Source of the DNA: Hexactinellida sp. DTS-2022 | Lineage: Eukaryota; Porifera; Hexactinellida | NCBI GenBank assembly: GCA_028753945.1 | Contig: JAPNXP010000012.1 | Span: forward strand, 2,728,001 to 2,792,000 | Reading direction: 5' to 3' | Length of the DNA stretch: 64,000 bases | In this document: positions 12,084-22,121 of the stretch, in pieces | How the letters are laid out: each line of letters starts with the position of its first letter | Position numbering within the stretch: position 1 is the first letter of the stretch | The notes under the pieces: model-generated | Database searches by the model: none | Told to the model about the DNA's origin: nothing | The model's input: the letters and a program-made list of their open reading frames with translations, nothing else | Made by a program: the position numbers and the translations under genes

Positions 12084-13287
12084 TTAACTATTATTTTCGA
12101 ATTTAACAGAAATAATTGGTTCATAATGATTCCCAATATTTCGTATATATATCCCATTTGGGGTTGGCGCCTTCATTAACTCTTCAAAAGTTGATCCATT
12201 CCATTCCATTCCACTTAGCAAAAATTCACCACAGATTTCCTCACTAAACATGGATTGTTCAACTATGACTTCATTACGGTACCAGAGTACTGTCATCTAC
12301 TGATGGCACTAGCAGTTTGGACTCAGGGATATTAGAGGTAATAACAATTTCAGGTTGCGGGTCATCGGTAGATGACAATACCGGGACTTGTTGATTTGAA
12401 GAAGAAGAGGTATGATGCAATTTTAGACACAGAGATTCATGAAATGAGCTTAAAGTATCTGATCTTTCTCGACACGATATAATAAAGCTAGTGAATAAAT
12501 CTAGTTGTTGGACTGTGATAGCTATATATGAATTCCCGAATAGCTCTAATATCCTACAACTAATGTTTTCAACTAAAATCCATGCTTCCACTAAGTTACA
12601 ATTTCGCCTAATTAGTCGAATCCATTGCATTGACTCCATTAGACAGCAACTAAACTTTTTCGACTGGTCGTGGAGTTTGTCATCCACTAGCATGAACTCA
12701 CCACTAACAAGCGGACACTCTAAGCTGAAAAATTTCATTGCATCTAACCATAGACTATTATTACAGTTAATGAATGACCAAAAATGGCTATCAGTCCTCC
12801 CTGTTTGGGGAGGAGGAGAAGCTATCTTAGACATGAGACCGTAAAGCTGGCAGTCATCGCAACCAGATGCCAATAAACCTAACAAACTGTTATTCGTTAC
12901 GTCTCGCTGTAAACTAGGAAAACTGAAATCGATTTCATCCAAACTCCTCTTACTGAGTTCTGTAGTGTCAGGATATGAGCTAGCAGATACTAACTGAGTA
13001 CTGATATGCTCTACTGCCAATTGGGATACATCATTGGTAATGATAGACTTACGCGAACTGGTCATTTGCTTAACGAGATGCTGAAAGTTTCCTCTATTCA
13101 ATCTCCATTTGGAGCTGAGAGAATCGCGCTTAGTAGCCTTGTTTTTTCCAAAAAGAATAATTGATAATTTTCCCCAGACAGATTTTGGCTTATGTTTGTC
13201 TCCTTTGTTCAAAGCATCTCTTACGCTATCGAAGCTTTCATAGCCGAGTTTCTGGAGAGCTTCCACGAATTGCTCTATTGAAGTCAT
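12084..13287 (-). CDS. unknown protein carried by MULE-A (337 aa frame plus a shifted 3' extension)
   Basis: The main frame runs 13287-12274 and gives 337 residues. The N-terminal third has a basic stretch (KNKATKRDSLSSKWRLNRG, about residues 48-66) that could bind DNA. The middle is Ser-rich, and residues 215-290 look alpha-helical with aromatic and Cys residues. I do not recognise a family. A one-base shift at about 12290 would continue it into the 12296-12084 frame, which ends PNGIYIRNIGNHYEPI. That GNHYEP ending resembles the last strand of OTU-type cysteine proteases, but I find no N-terminal D..C motif, so this is only a suggestion. It is the only long frame between the inverted repeats, so it is either an accessory gene of the element or captured sequence. 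A stop or shift near 12290 may mean the copy is already broken. Confidence 0.5.
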
Positions 13288-13345
13288 TACTAGATGAAAT
13301 TATTATTATTATTTTAATTAATCATTACATACATATATACTACTA

Positions 13346-13510
13346 CAGTAGAACCTCGTTAACTAGTACGAACACGTTTAATTAATACGAATTCCGGATA
13401 AGAAGAACAGTTCCACAAAATCAGGTCCCAACAATGGCAATTGAATGGGTATTACTCCGGTTAATACGAACTCCGGATAAAGCGAACAAATTTTTATCGT
13501 CCGTTGGTAT
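13346..13510. mobile_element. Tigger/pogo-type fragment inside MULE-A
   Basis: CAGTAGAACCTCGTTAAC after TA (13344-13345) is a pogo-type end, followed by repeats of AATACGAA(C/T)TCCGGATAA. No inverted right end is seen, so it is truncated. It lies about 60 bp upstream of the unknown frame's start. Confidence 0.55.
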
Positions 13511-14012
13511 CGACTGCATATAGTAATTATATTAGTATTCGAGGCCAGCGGTATTTCCTTCCGCCGGCCTTGGGCATCAAAACCTTGAAGGCCACGTTAT
13601 TGTAAATTAAATTTTAGATCTGATCATTCAAAATGTAGTGGTAAAAATATCGGTCCGGCCATGGCCTGCCCTGGTATTATTAAAATAAATAAAAAAGTAG
13701 CTAAAAGGCAAATAAAATAAATAACTCACTTGAATTGGAAGAATCGACTTGGAGGAATAAAGAAGAGAGCAGAAATTGAAATGAGAAGAAAATGGAAATG
13801 AGAAATATGCTGTAAAGTCAAAAAGATCTTTGAAAAAAAAGTGAAAAGTGTTTTGAAAAAATGAAAAAAAATGAGGAAAATCAAGTAGAAGAAAGGCAGT
13901 GTACCATTTATAGTGAGAAATAATTGAATTATAAACAAAGGATATAATAAATTCTGATCAATAGTTATTAGACAACATATTCTGCATTGTGAATACAGGA
14001 TAGGTATACTAA

Positions 14013-14711
14013 TCATCATTGTAAGCCGATTTTAGTCAAATTTATGTTAAAAATATTTTTTCAAAAATGAATATTTTGTTTTGAAATTTAGATGACACGA
14101 TGTCCCAAGTGAGATATATATGTGGTTAAAATGAAAATTTGATAAAATGAATAGTTTTTGAGTTTTTATGGAAAAACCGAGGTCTAAATTTGAGCGAAAA
14201 TTGCTGAGTCATCTTAAGGAATTTTGACATTTTGGGATTATATATGGGTTGTCCCAACTCTCATCTTTCCGCTGATGTGAAATTTTTTCACGTACAGCGT
14301 AAACTTTTTGAGTTATTAGCATAAACGTGAGGTCTGCGAATCCGCCGATAAGATCATGAAATTTATTTTAGTGAAATTTTTGTTAAAAATATTTTTTCAA
14401 AAATGAATATTTTGTTTTGAAATTTAGATGACACGATGTCCCAAGTGAGATATATATGTGGTTAAAAGGAAAATTTGATAAAATGAATAGTTTTTGAGTT
14501 TTTATGGAAAAACCGAGGTCTAAATTTGAGCGAAAATTGCTGAGTCATCTTAAGGAATTTTGACATTTTGGGATTATATATGGGTTGTCCCAACTTTTCT
14601 CTTCCCGATAATGTGATCACTTTTCATGTGCAACTTATACTTTTTGAGTTATTAGCCTATTAGTGAGGTTTGCGAATCCGCTGCTGAATCCGCTGCTAAG
14701 ATAACACTCGT
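14013..14711 (-). repeat. right terminal inverted repeat of MULE-A
   Basis: Reverse complement of 10420-11118, the same 699-bp length and the same two-unit structure. The few differences between the arms suggest recent insertion relative to the host copy of element A. Confidence 0.9.
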
Positions 14712-15131
14712 ACGATTAGGCCATAAAATTAGTAAAATGTGTTGAAAGGCTTATTCCATGATTCGTTGCATAAATCGACATATAAACGAAACGATAAAAA
14801 TGCAGCATCGTACCCATTATAAGAACATTCTAGCACGAGGCACCAGGGATATTTGTACAAATTTCTTCCAAATTCGAATTAAAACATAATAGTACAGTGT
14901 ATTAATAAGGGGATAAAGAATCTTAACTAACTAACAAGTATATTTGAGTAGATCAAACCTTGGCACTAGTATCTTGGCTAATTTTAGCAAAAAATCCATT
15001 TATTTACTTATATATGATTAAAAATATATATATAAACAATTCCAAAAAAGCGGGAGTTTGAAAAGTTGGCGGGAGAGAGGATGGTAGAAAAAAGGCAAAA
15101 AATCGGGAGGGTTGGTAACCCTGTTAATCTC

Positions 15132-16222
15132 AACCTTGACCTTCGTTATATAAGGCCTTATACTGAGTAGATTTTGCTGGACCATGGGTTACTTAAAGGC
15201 CATTGATTATTAGCTAACATATCTTTATCTCAATAGCTAGTAATGACAGACCTGAGAAATGCATTATAATTATATAGGAAGTTAGTAACATGATTCAGGC
15301 ATACATAACACCCTTTAGAATTGTGATATATGATATCACCATTTGATCACGTAATCGCTATTTTTCGTGGGAATTATCGTGTTTTTATAGCCTGCTTTTA
15401 ACTTAGTTAAACGCGTTATATATGTTCAAAATTATAACATGAGGATGTCCATAACTAGTTTAATGAAATATATAGAAATTATAGATGGAATGTTTACACA
15501 TTCCTCGGAAGCCAGGGAAATGCACATTTTTGTAAATGAGCCATAACCCAAAAACTATTTATTTTATGTAAACTATGCTAGTACAAATCTATCCGCAATT
15601 GGTAACTTCCTGTATTGATGATACATTTTCTAGGCCTAACTTCAATAATCTTTGAGTAATGAGTGTTACAGAGTGTATTACCTCATATGGAATTAAGTGC
15701 TAATTATCTTATTCTCTCAAAAATTATTGTAGTTAGGCATATATAATGCATTATCAATGAATTGGAAGTTACCTATTGCGGATAGATCAGTACTGGCATA
15801 GTTTACATAAAATAGATAGTTTTTGAGTTATGGCTCATTTTTTTAAATGCATTTCCCTGGCAACCGAGGAATGTGTCAACATTCCATCTATAATTTCTAT
15901 ATATTTCATCCAACTAGTTATGGGCATCCTCATGTTCCAATTTTGAACATTTATAAAGCGTTTAACTATGTTAAAAGCAGGCTATAATAACACGATAATT
16001 CCCACGAAAAATAGAGATTACGCAATCAAACGGTGATATATCACATTTCTAAAGGGTGTTATAAATGCCTTGATATCATGTTTCTAATTTCCTATACCCT
16101 TAAAATGCATTTCTCAAGTCTGTCATTACTAGCTATTGAGATAAAGATATGTCAGCTAATAATCAATGGCCTTTAAGTTATCCATGGTTCATAGTAGGAT
16201 AAAGGCCTTATATAACGAAGAT
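15132..16222. mobile_element. long palindromic MITE, P-type-like ends
   Basis: About 15140-15690 and 15720-16222 are reverse complements of each other with moderate divergence. Both arms carry TATATAAGGCCTTA at the outer side, then CATGG...ACTTAAAGGCC. The middle parts resemble the P-type MITE at 33184-34083 (for example ACATTCCTCGG and TTTTTGAGTTATGGC). No certain duplication was found at the outer edges, so the limits are approximate. Confidence 0.6.
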
Positions 16223-16357
16223 AAAGTTTCAACATATTTTAACTATCTCGTTCAGGGTTTAGGAGACCTTTATTGGGGCCTAAAAATTCCCTGAAAAATA
16301 CATTCTCTGTATGTCACCTTTTTTGCGTAATTGGTAAAGCTTTTATAGAGTTGTGAT

Positions 16358-16666
16358 TAGTGTTGTAAAATTCCCAAAAATTTGTTTTCTATGGAAATTA
16401 CCGGAAATTTCAGGAAAGATTACATATTTCAAATTATGCTAAGCAACTTTATTTGAAATAGCCAAAATTTTTGTGCTACTTAAGTTAGACTATCATGAGG
16501 GAAAATAACAAGCGCACAGTAACAACTCTACATTATAGATATGGTTTATCAAGATTAAAAAAACTAGGTATATATAATAATTTTTCCTTGTAAATTTCCG
16601 GAAATTTAGCTATTTTTTGGAAATTTCCGGAAATTTGCTAGGAAATTTTCCGCCCTTACAACACTA
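16358..16666. mobile_element. hAT-type MITE, 309 bp, with GGAAATTTCCGG repeats
   Basis: The ends are TAGTGTTGTAAA and its inverse, with the exact 8-bp TSD GTTGTGAT (16350-16357, 16667-16674). The interior carries several copies of GGAAATTTCCGGAAATT near both ends. Duplication length and TAGTG ends fit hAT. Confidence 0.8.
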
Positions 16667-16674
16667 GTTGTGAT

Positions 16675-17159
16675 AGATGCAACTCATTTATTTGTTTTTT
16701 AAATCATCCATGGTAAAAAACCAATTAATCTATTTTTTATGACGTAATTTTAATATTCTGCGTCCGAAATTTCACATTGTTGGATTTGAAAACTGGTAAT
16801 ATTGTTGTATTGTTCAAAATTTGAAAAAATGATTAGTTAGTTACTTCGAGATTATATCAAATTTCAAATAAAGTGATTGTCACCACTATTTTTACAAAAT
16901 CCCCGAAAAAATCAATTAAATTTATGTGGAAATAGAGTAAGAGAAACCTGAGGGTTAAGATAAACCGAAAGAAAAGAAAACAAATTGGAATTTCTTACAC
17001 ATTTAGAATAAATAGTTAGAAAAAGCGGTTCGACACGTCGTTTAGGCCCACCATTATCATATCGTTTACAATGGTCTAATTATGCAAACTAATTCCCAGT
17101 TGAGATAAATTGTAAGAAAAATAGATGCGTTCAACCAAAATAATAAATAAAGTGCTTGT
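16675..17159. other. no feature recognised
   Basis: AT-rich sequence without recognisable frames or repeats. Confidence 0.35.
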
Positions 17160-17415
17160 CAGCGTATTATGAGAGGAGGGGCGGCCGGGACCCCCCTAGA
17201 TTGAGTTTCCAATCCCTTGGAAATATGCTGTTAAGTTCAGGGTTTGATACTGAAATTTTTCCTCGGGGGGGATCTTTCTTAGAAATAGACTGTTCCCTTG
17301 GATAAAGGAGCAGCAAATACATGTATAAACCAAAATAAGACAATTTCTGGGAAGGGGCATCTTTCCTTTGGGGGGGGGGGGGGATCCAAAGGCCCCCCCT
17401 CTGTATCACACCCTG
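17160..17415. mobile_element. GC-rich MITE with a long G tract, hAT-like ends
   Basis: CAGCGTATTATGAGAGG at the left resembles the inverse of the right end (CTGTATCACACCCTG). Both arms run into C- or G-rich tracts, including 14 consecutive G near 17371-17384. The flanking eight bases do not match, so the assignment to hAT rests on the ends alone. The 80-residue minus-strand frame through it is not a gene. Confidence 0.45.
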
Positions 17416-17855
17416 AAGTTACAATCTTCAGTTAAAATTAGGTATTTTTAGCAAAACCGATTCAGTAGAGAGATATTAGTCAGAATCCACAAGATATACT
17501 TTCACAAGCCAGGATTGTATACAAGATTTTAGGCCAAGGGGGTGAAAAAGTGGTTATAATGCTGGATGTCCAACTTGCGCCAAAATAGAAGTATTCAATT
17601 TTGTTAATGGGGTAGGATAGCTTTATGGTATAAAGGTAATCATGCTTCTAGATGACTCAATTGTATTTTTGGTAAGGTCTCCATTTTTAGAACGAATACT
17701 TTGCAATCTAAATTGTATCTGGCTTCCAGGGGCGTCGCCCTTGCACCGCACTGAAGAGATAACAACATCCCCCAGACCCACAGCTGGCGATGCAATTATT
17801 GTGTGGATTTTGGTACTAGCGAGATTATTAGCACTTAATTCTTTATATGGTAATA

Positions 17856-18370
17856 CACTTATTACATAAAGATTACTGAAGTTAGGCCTATAAAATGTAT
17901 TATCAATGAATAGGAAGTTACCTATTGCGGATAGATCAGTATTAGTATGGTTTACATAATATTGATAGTTTTTGAGTTATTGCTCATTTTAGGAAATATC
18001 CATTTCCCTGGCAACCGAGGAATGTGTCAACATTCCATTAATAATTTCGATATTTCATTCAAATAGTTATGGACATCTTCATGTTCCAATTTGAACATTT
18101 ATAACGCGTATAACTAAGTTAAAAGGAGGCTATAAAAACACAATAATTCTCACGAAAAATTGCGATTACGTAATTAAATGGTGGTATTTCACAATTCTAA
18201 AGGGTGTTATGTATGCCTTTATATCATGTTCCTAACTTCCTATATAATTATAATGCATTCCCCATGTCTGACATTACTAGCTATTGAGATAAAGATATGT
18301 TAGCTAATTATCAATGGCCTTTAAGTAATTCATGGTTCGGAGTAGAGTAAGGCCTTATATAACGAAGGTC
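17856..18370. mobile_element. partial copy (one arm) of the 15132-16222 palindromic MITE
   Basis: It matches the right arm of that element in order, from ACTGAAGTTAGGC through ACATTCCATTAATAATTTC to AAGGCCTTATATAACGAAGG. The left arm is missing. 17416-17855, to its left, has no recognised feature. Confidence 0.6.
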
Positions 18371-18417
18371 ACGCATATGGTAATCTATTACGCAATACAT
18401 TAAAAAACCCCTATATA

Positions 18418-18517
18418 CAGGTAAACCTCCCAAAGCGGCACCTCCGAGTAGCGGCAACCTCCGAGAAGCGGCACAAAACCATTCTCCCGATGAGTGCCGC
18501 TTTGGGAGTTTTACCTG
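18418..18517. mobile_element. 100-bp TA-flanked MITE (CCTCCCAAAGCGGCA type)
   Basis: CAGGTAAACCTCCCAAAGC and its inverse are flanked by TA (18416-18417, 18518-18519). The related element at 51556-51739 is about twice as long. Ends and TA duplication fit the pogo/mariner group. Confidence 0.8.
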
Positions 18518-18895
18518 TATTGGCAAAGTTGGCAATTTAGGTTAAATAACCTGAGATTGCTCCATTTATTCTCAATTGAAATTTAGTTATATTTGGATGG
18601 AATTAATTGGCATTGTTAAAAGAGCGCTGTATTTCGAATGTAATCTCCGTGTATACAAAAACCCTGTACATAAACGTAATTGAAAATTTTATTAGCCAAA
18701 ATAGTGTTCTGTATATTTAATCACGAACCTATTTGTTTGTGCGTACTTCGCTTTAGTCTCGTTAACATCTAGCAAAATGATCACAACCAGTCTATAAAAG
18801 CCACAAACGGTTTAATGGAGAAATTTAAGTCAAATACATTTATAAGAGTAGATTGTAATAATAAATATAAGAATAATTTAAGAAATAGTTCTGCA

Positions 18896-21166
18896 TTATC
18901 TCCGATTGTTATTCCACATACCATGCCTTGAATGATAAAAGTGATAAAGATTTTTATGCTTTAGACGCTCAATTTCATATCCATGTGACAGAACCCTATC
19001 AACAAGATCCCAATCTTCGCCGCCCCAAGAATCTGAATAATCTTCAGTATTCATTCCAGCAATCGCCATCCAATCAGGCTTAAAAAATGAAAATAGCCCA
19101 TAACCATGAACTTCCCAAAATCCAAGAGGATTTTGTATCGTATGCCCACATTGAAGTCGTGTTAAAGCAGGGGCATAACCTGATCTTCCTTTGAAAGTAT
19201 GCTTACGGATAGTTTCAAATAAATCGATAGGAATATCTAAATGTAGATCGCAAGTGAAAACGATTTCGTTTCTACTTTTAATAATATCTATTGCAGCATT
19301 TTGAGCTTGTACTTTGATAAAACTTCCAGCCATTCTCAAGAGTATCCAATTTTTAAGCTTACTTTGACGAAGTAATACCTCCAAATCAATATCAGTACTA
19401 TCAAAATCAATCAAAATAATTCCAAAATATTCATCTTTGGTATTTTCTTGAATTCTTTCCATATTTTCTACAAATATTCTTATCCATCTACCTTGGTTCT
19501 TAACAGTAATTACGATATGTACGAAAGCTTGATAATTCCATTTGAGACCATTTGGATGGCATAAATCATCAAGGTTGTCATTTTGTCGGTAAAGATACTC
19601 AGAGATACGATAAATATGGGAATTATTAATCTTCACTTTACATTCAATTAAGTAGCGGATACCCTTAGCTGGATCTTCTGATTTTTCAAAGTTTACTAAA
19701 CTTAAAAAGCTTACATCTGGAAGGTGTTCCTTCAATTTTCGTAAAAATATATCCATTATTGTATTTACCTCGACTTCCTCTATAATTGGATTACCATAAC
19801 TTTTGTCATCAACATTCATAACATCTGTGTGATCATTTGGATAAACATTTAAATGTCTTACCTCGTATACACCCATATATCGTTTAATTTCATGAGGTAT
19901 TGCAAAGCTTGGTGAGTAATCACATGGCGAAAACAATCCATTAAAAAGTTTTTCTGGAAAGAACGGAAATTTAAATAATTCAAGACGTTCATCGTTACCT
20001 TGTTCTGTAGTAATCAATTGTTCATTATGCATTGGAAGAGCAAATGTTGGATGGTATGTTTCAGGAACGATTTTATCTTCAGGGTCAATTATGAAGGCGG
20101 CCATATGGCTACCGGATATTACTTCGTATTCAACATTGCCAGGGATCAACCAAGCCACTTGGACATGATCATCACCCGCGCTATTTACATGTAAAATCTC
20201 CAAATAATAAGGTTTCCCTTGAATTAAACGAGTTAAGAGTGATTGCTGGTTTTGGTCTTTAGTATATTCCCCAGTGGATGCCCATAATTTCATCATATTT
20301 TGACCATAAAAACCAAGATATGCTATCTTCTCAGCGTGTCGTGGATCATGATCATAAGATAACCATAATTCGGAGCAGTCATCAGAAGATATTGCGAAAC
20401 GGTAGAGACCAGTTCGAGGGGGGATGACATAACCAAATATACGTTGCCCATAAGCTTGTACACCACGAGAAATGAACAATTTATTTGTATATAATTTAGT
20501 TGGTGGGTTATAGGGAAATCCTGCAAGACCTCTAAGAGCTTCTACATACAGAGAACAGAATTCCCACCAAACATATACATTCATTTTCCCTAGCATTTCT
20601 TGAGTAATTTTAGGGAGACCAAATTCTTCTGTCAATGCAGTATATACAGCTTGAGGGTTGTGAAAGTTTTCCTTGTAATCCGAACTTCTGATGATTTTGA
20701 TTACTTTTTCTCTAATCATCAAAATATTTGGGTCAAATAATTCATCATCTAAAAACTCAGAAGTATAAACGAATTTAGAATAAGATTCTGAATTTAATTT
20801 TGCTAAATCGATATCTTCAGATTCGGTTAGTTTGTGACGTAATTTATTTAAATCGAGGTCTTGAAGTGTGCCATCTAAGAAAATATGTTTTGTGGTATTT
20901 ATGCCCGAAAATAGTGTACGGTTTGATGTTGATTTGTTGTCAAGGTATAATAAGGAATTATGTTCGTTAGAAATATCAACTGGGGTATTCTGATCATTTT
21001 CTTTCAATCGTAAATTAACATCTATTGAAATAGAACCACGAAAATCGGTATCATATTGGGACAATTCGATTTTAGATAGATATCCAGAGAGGTGTAAGAG
21101 TGCAATTATAATAATCAAACTAAAACAGATTGAAGGGCAGTGTTTTCGAATATTAAATTTTCTCAT
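18896..21166 (-). CDS. beta-1,4-N-acetylgalactosaminyltransferase, PA14-containing (B4GALNT3/4 type)
   Basis: A 756-residue single-exon frame. Residues 1-12 are basic and about 13-31 are a hydrophobic signal anchor, so it is a type II Golgi protein. Residues about 200-345 form a PA14 domain (YTNKLF, FGYVIPPRTGLYRFAISSDD, ELWLS). The C-terminal half is a CHGN/GT7-type glycosyltransferase: a CDLH metal-binding motif at about 639-642, FWEVHGYGLF, and GGEDWDLVDRVL from about 714, followed by YHFYHSRHGMW. Together this is the layout of the animal B4GALNT3/4 enzymes, which add GalNAc in beta-1,4 linkage to GlcNAc on glycans. It is somewhat shorter than the vertebrate enzymes in the stem region. A splice acceptor four bases before the ATG implies a 5'UTR intron although the coding sequence is uninterrupted. 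ATTAAA about 80 nt past the stop (18811-18816 on the plus strand as TTTAAT) is a possible poly(A) signal. The frame is open throughout, the best evidence for a functional host gene here. Confidence 0.92.
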   Translation of the reverse strand: MRKFNIRKHCPSICFSLIIIIALLHLSGYLSKIELSQYDTDFRGSISIDVNLRLKENDQNTPVDISNEHNSLLYLDNKSTSNRTLFSGINTTKHIFLDGTLQDLDLNKLRHKLTESEDIDLAKLNSESYSKFVYTSEFLDDELFDPNILMIREKVIKIIRSSDYKENFHNPQAVYTALTEEFGLPKITQEMLGKMNVYVWWEFCSLYVEALRGLAGFPYNPPTKLYTNKLFISRGVQAYGQRIFGYVIPPRTGLYRFAISSDDCSELWLSYDHDPRHAEKIAYLGFYGQNMMKLWASTGEYTKDQNQQSLLTRLIQGKPYYLEILHVNSAGDDHVQVAWLIPGNVEYEVISGSHMAAFIIDPEDKIVPETYHPTFALPMHNEQLITTEQGNDERLELFKFPFFPEKLFNGLFSPCDYSPSFAIPHEIKRYMGVYEVRHLNVYPNDHTDVMNVDDKSYGNPIIEEVEVNTIMDIFLRKLKEHLPDVSFLSLVNFEKSEDPAKGIRYLIECKVKINNSHIYRISEYLYRQNDNLDDLCHPNGLKWNYQAFVHIVITVKNQGRWIRIFVENMERIQENTKDEYFGIILIDFDSTDIDLEVLLRQSKLKNWILLRMAGSFIKVQAQNAAIDIIKSRNEIVFTCDLHLDIPIDLFETIRKHTFKGRSGYAPALTRLQCGHTIQNPLGFWEVHGYGLFSFFKPDWMAIAGMNTEDYSDSWGGEDWDLVDRVLSHGYEIERLKHKNLYHFYHSRHGMWNNNRR

Positions 21167-21169
21167 AAT

Positions 21170-21189
21170 CTGTAAGGAAAAAGATCGAT
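21170..21189 (-). other. likely 3' splice acceptor in the 5'UTR of the GalNAc-transferase gene
   Basis: On the minus strand the sequence before the start is a pyrimidine-rich run ending CTTTTTCCTTACAG, then ATT and the ATG. This is a good acceptor consensus, so transcription probably starts upstream in a separate non-coding exon. Confidence 0.5.
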
Positions 21190-21389
21190 GAGTGTATGAA
21201 TAAGAATGCTAATAATAATAAACAAAATAAATTAAAATAATATATGTAATAAATTTTAGTTGTAACCATTAACAAAATCAGAAACTATTACAAGCATTAT
21301 TACCCAACGATTGCAGTTTTATTAGAGCTGTACCGGATTAGAGATTCTCTACTCAGGCCGGATCCGGATATCCGGTGCTCAATTATTCG

Positions 21390-21598
21390 CATAGATGCAT
21401 TATACGATTATACGTTATACGTTCGGAAGCGTATAATGGACCATATATACGTTAAAATCGTTATACGTTGTATGATGATTATACGTTACGTATGATGACA
21501 TTATACGTTCACCTATCGTATAATGGTACCATATATACGTTCACCTATCGTGTAATGGTACCATATATACGTTATACGTTACGTATAATGCAACTATG
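21390..21598. mobile_element. CATAG-ended MITE with TATACGTTA repeats, 209 bp
   Basis: CATAGATGCATTATACG and its inverse (…CGTATAATGCAACTATG) are bounded by the exact 8-bp TSD ATTATTCG (21382-21389, 21599-21606). The interior is made of TATACGTTA(T/C) variants and CCATATATACG. A related copy is at 32795-32978. The end begins like a P element, but the duplication is eight bases. Confidence 0.8.
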
Positions 21599-22121
21599 AT
21601 TATTCGGTTATCCGGCCAGATATTCGGCTAAATATGTATTTGACAAAAGATACCATAATATCACACCAAGAACAAGTTCTGTTTATTCTTGATTATTTGT
21701 ACATATACTAAGCTTGTGTTTTTTGGGGAGGCTTCTAAAATAATTTATGTGATTCCACAATTGATACAGTATATGAATATACTTTCAATCGCATTCACCT
21801 TTGGTAAACAAGATCTTTTCATTAACATATTTATTTTCGATTCCTATATATTTTTGTGATCGCTTTTCCTATTAGCTTGAAAAGTTGCATTTTTTATCAA
21901 TCCCAGCATGAGTGAAATTTGGTATTTTTCTCACTATCTTAGAACGATTCTTTCAGATCACTCTGTAATGAATGTGATGCCAATACATATATCACGTGGT
22001 AAAATTCCAAAAATATATAGTACGTCACCACGTGGAACCACATGAAACATTCACATCCAGAAATTTATAAAAAAAAACAATAAATGAAAATCCTCTTGTA
22101 GAAATTCACAACAAGGTGATC

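Larger units (their letters stand above)
10420..14711. mobile_element. MULE-A: Mutator-like (Pack-MULE-like) element with 699-bp inverted repeats
   Basis: The ends ACGAGTGTTATCTTAGCAGC and its inverse bound a 4,292-bp insertion with an exact 9-bp TSD, ACGATTAGG (10411-10419, 14712-14720). The empty site is present at 57481-57489 in the second copy of element A. Long inverted repeats plus a 9-bp duplication are typical of Mutator elements. The interior has one long unknown frame on the minus strand but no recognisable MULE transposase, plus a MITE (11160-11326) and a Tigger-type fragment (13346-13510). Confidence 0.85.
4352..15123. mobile_element. element A: hAT-like non-autonomous element carrying four nested insertion levels
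   Basis: The left end is CAGGTTGCCAACC at 4352 and the right end GGGTTGGTAACCCTG at 15123, with flanking TTAATCT (4345-4351, 15124-15130). Subterminal CGGGAG motifs occur on both sides. The element's own DNA is 4352-4644, 10269-10419 and 14721-15123. The rest is repeat R (with P0, P1 and HINEs) and MULE-A. A second, left-truncated copy at 57190-57942 lacks both insertions, which gives the uninterrupted sequence. The CAGG-type end and 7-8-bp duplication suggest hAT, but no transposase is present to prove it. Confidence 0.75.

Noticed and set aside
12491-12844. 117-residue plus-strand frame
   Set aside because: Antisense of the longer minus-strand frame; no motif.
13726-14019. 97-residue hydrophobic Phe/Leu-rich frame on the minus strand
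   Set aside because: Low-complexity translation of a purine-rich tract next to the MULE-A arm.
17167-17409. 80-residue minus-strand frame
   Set aside because: Lies wholly in a GC-rich MITE with a G tract.
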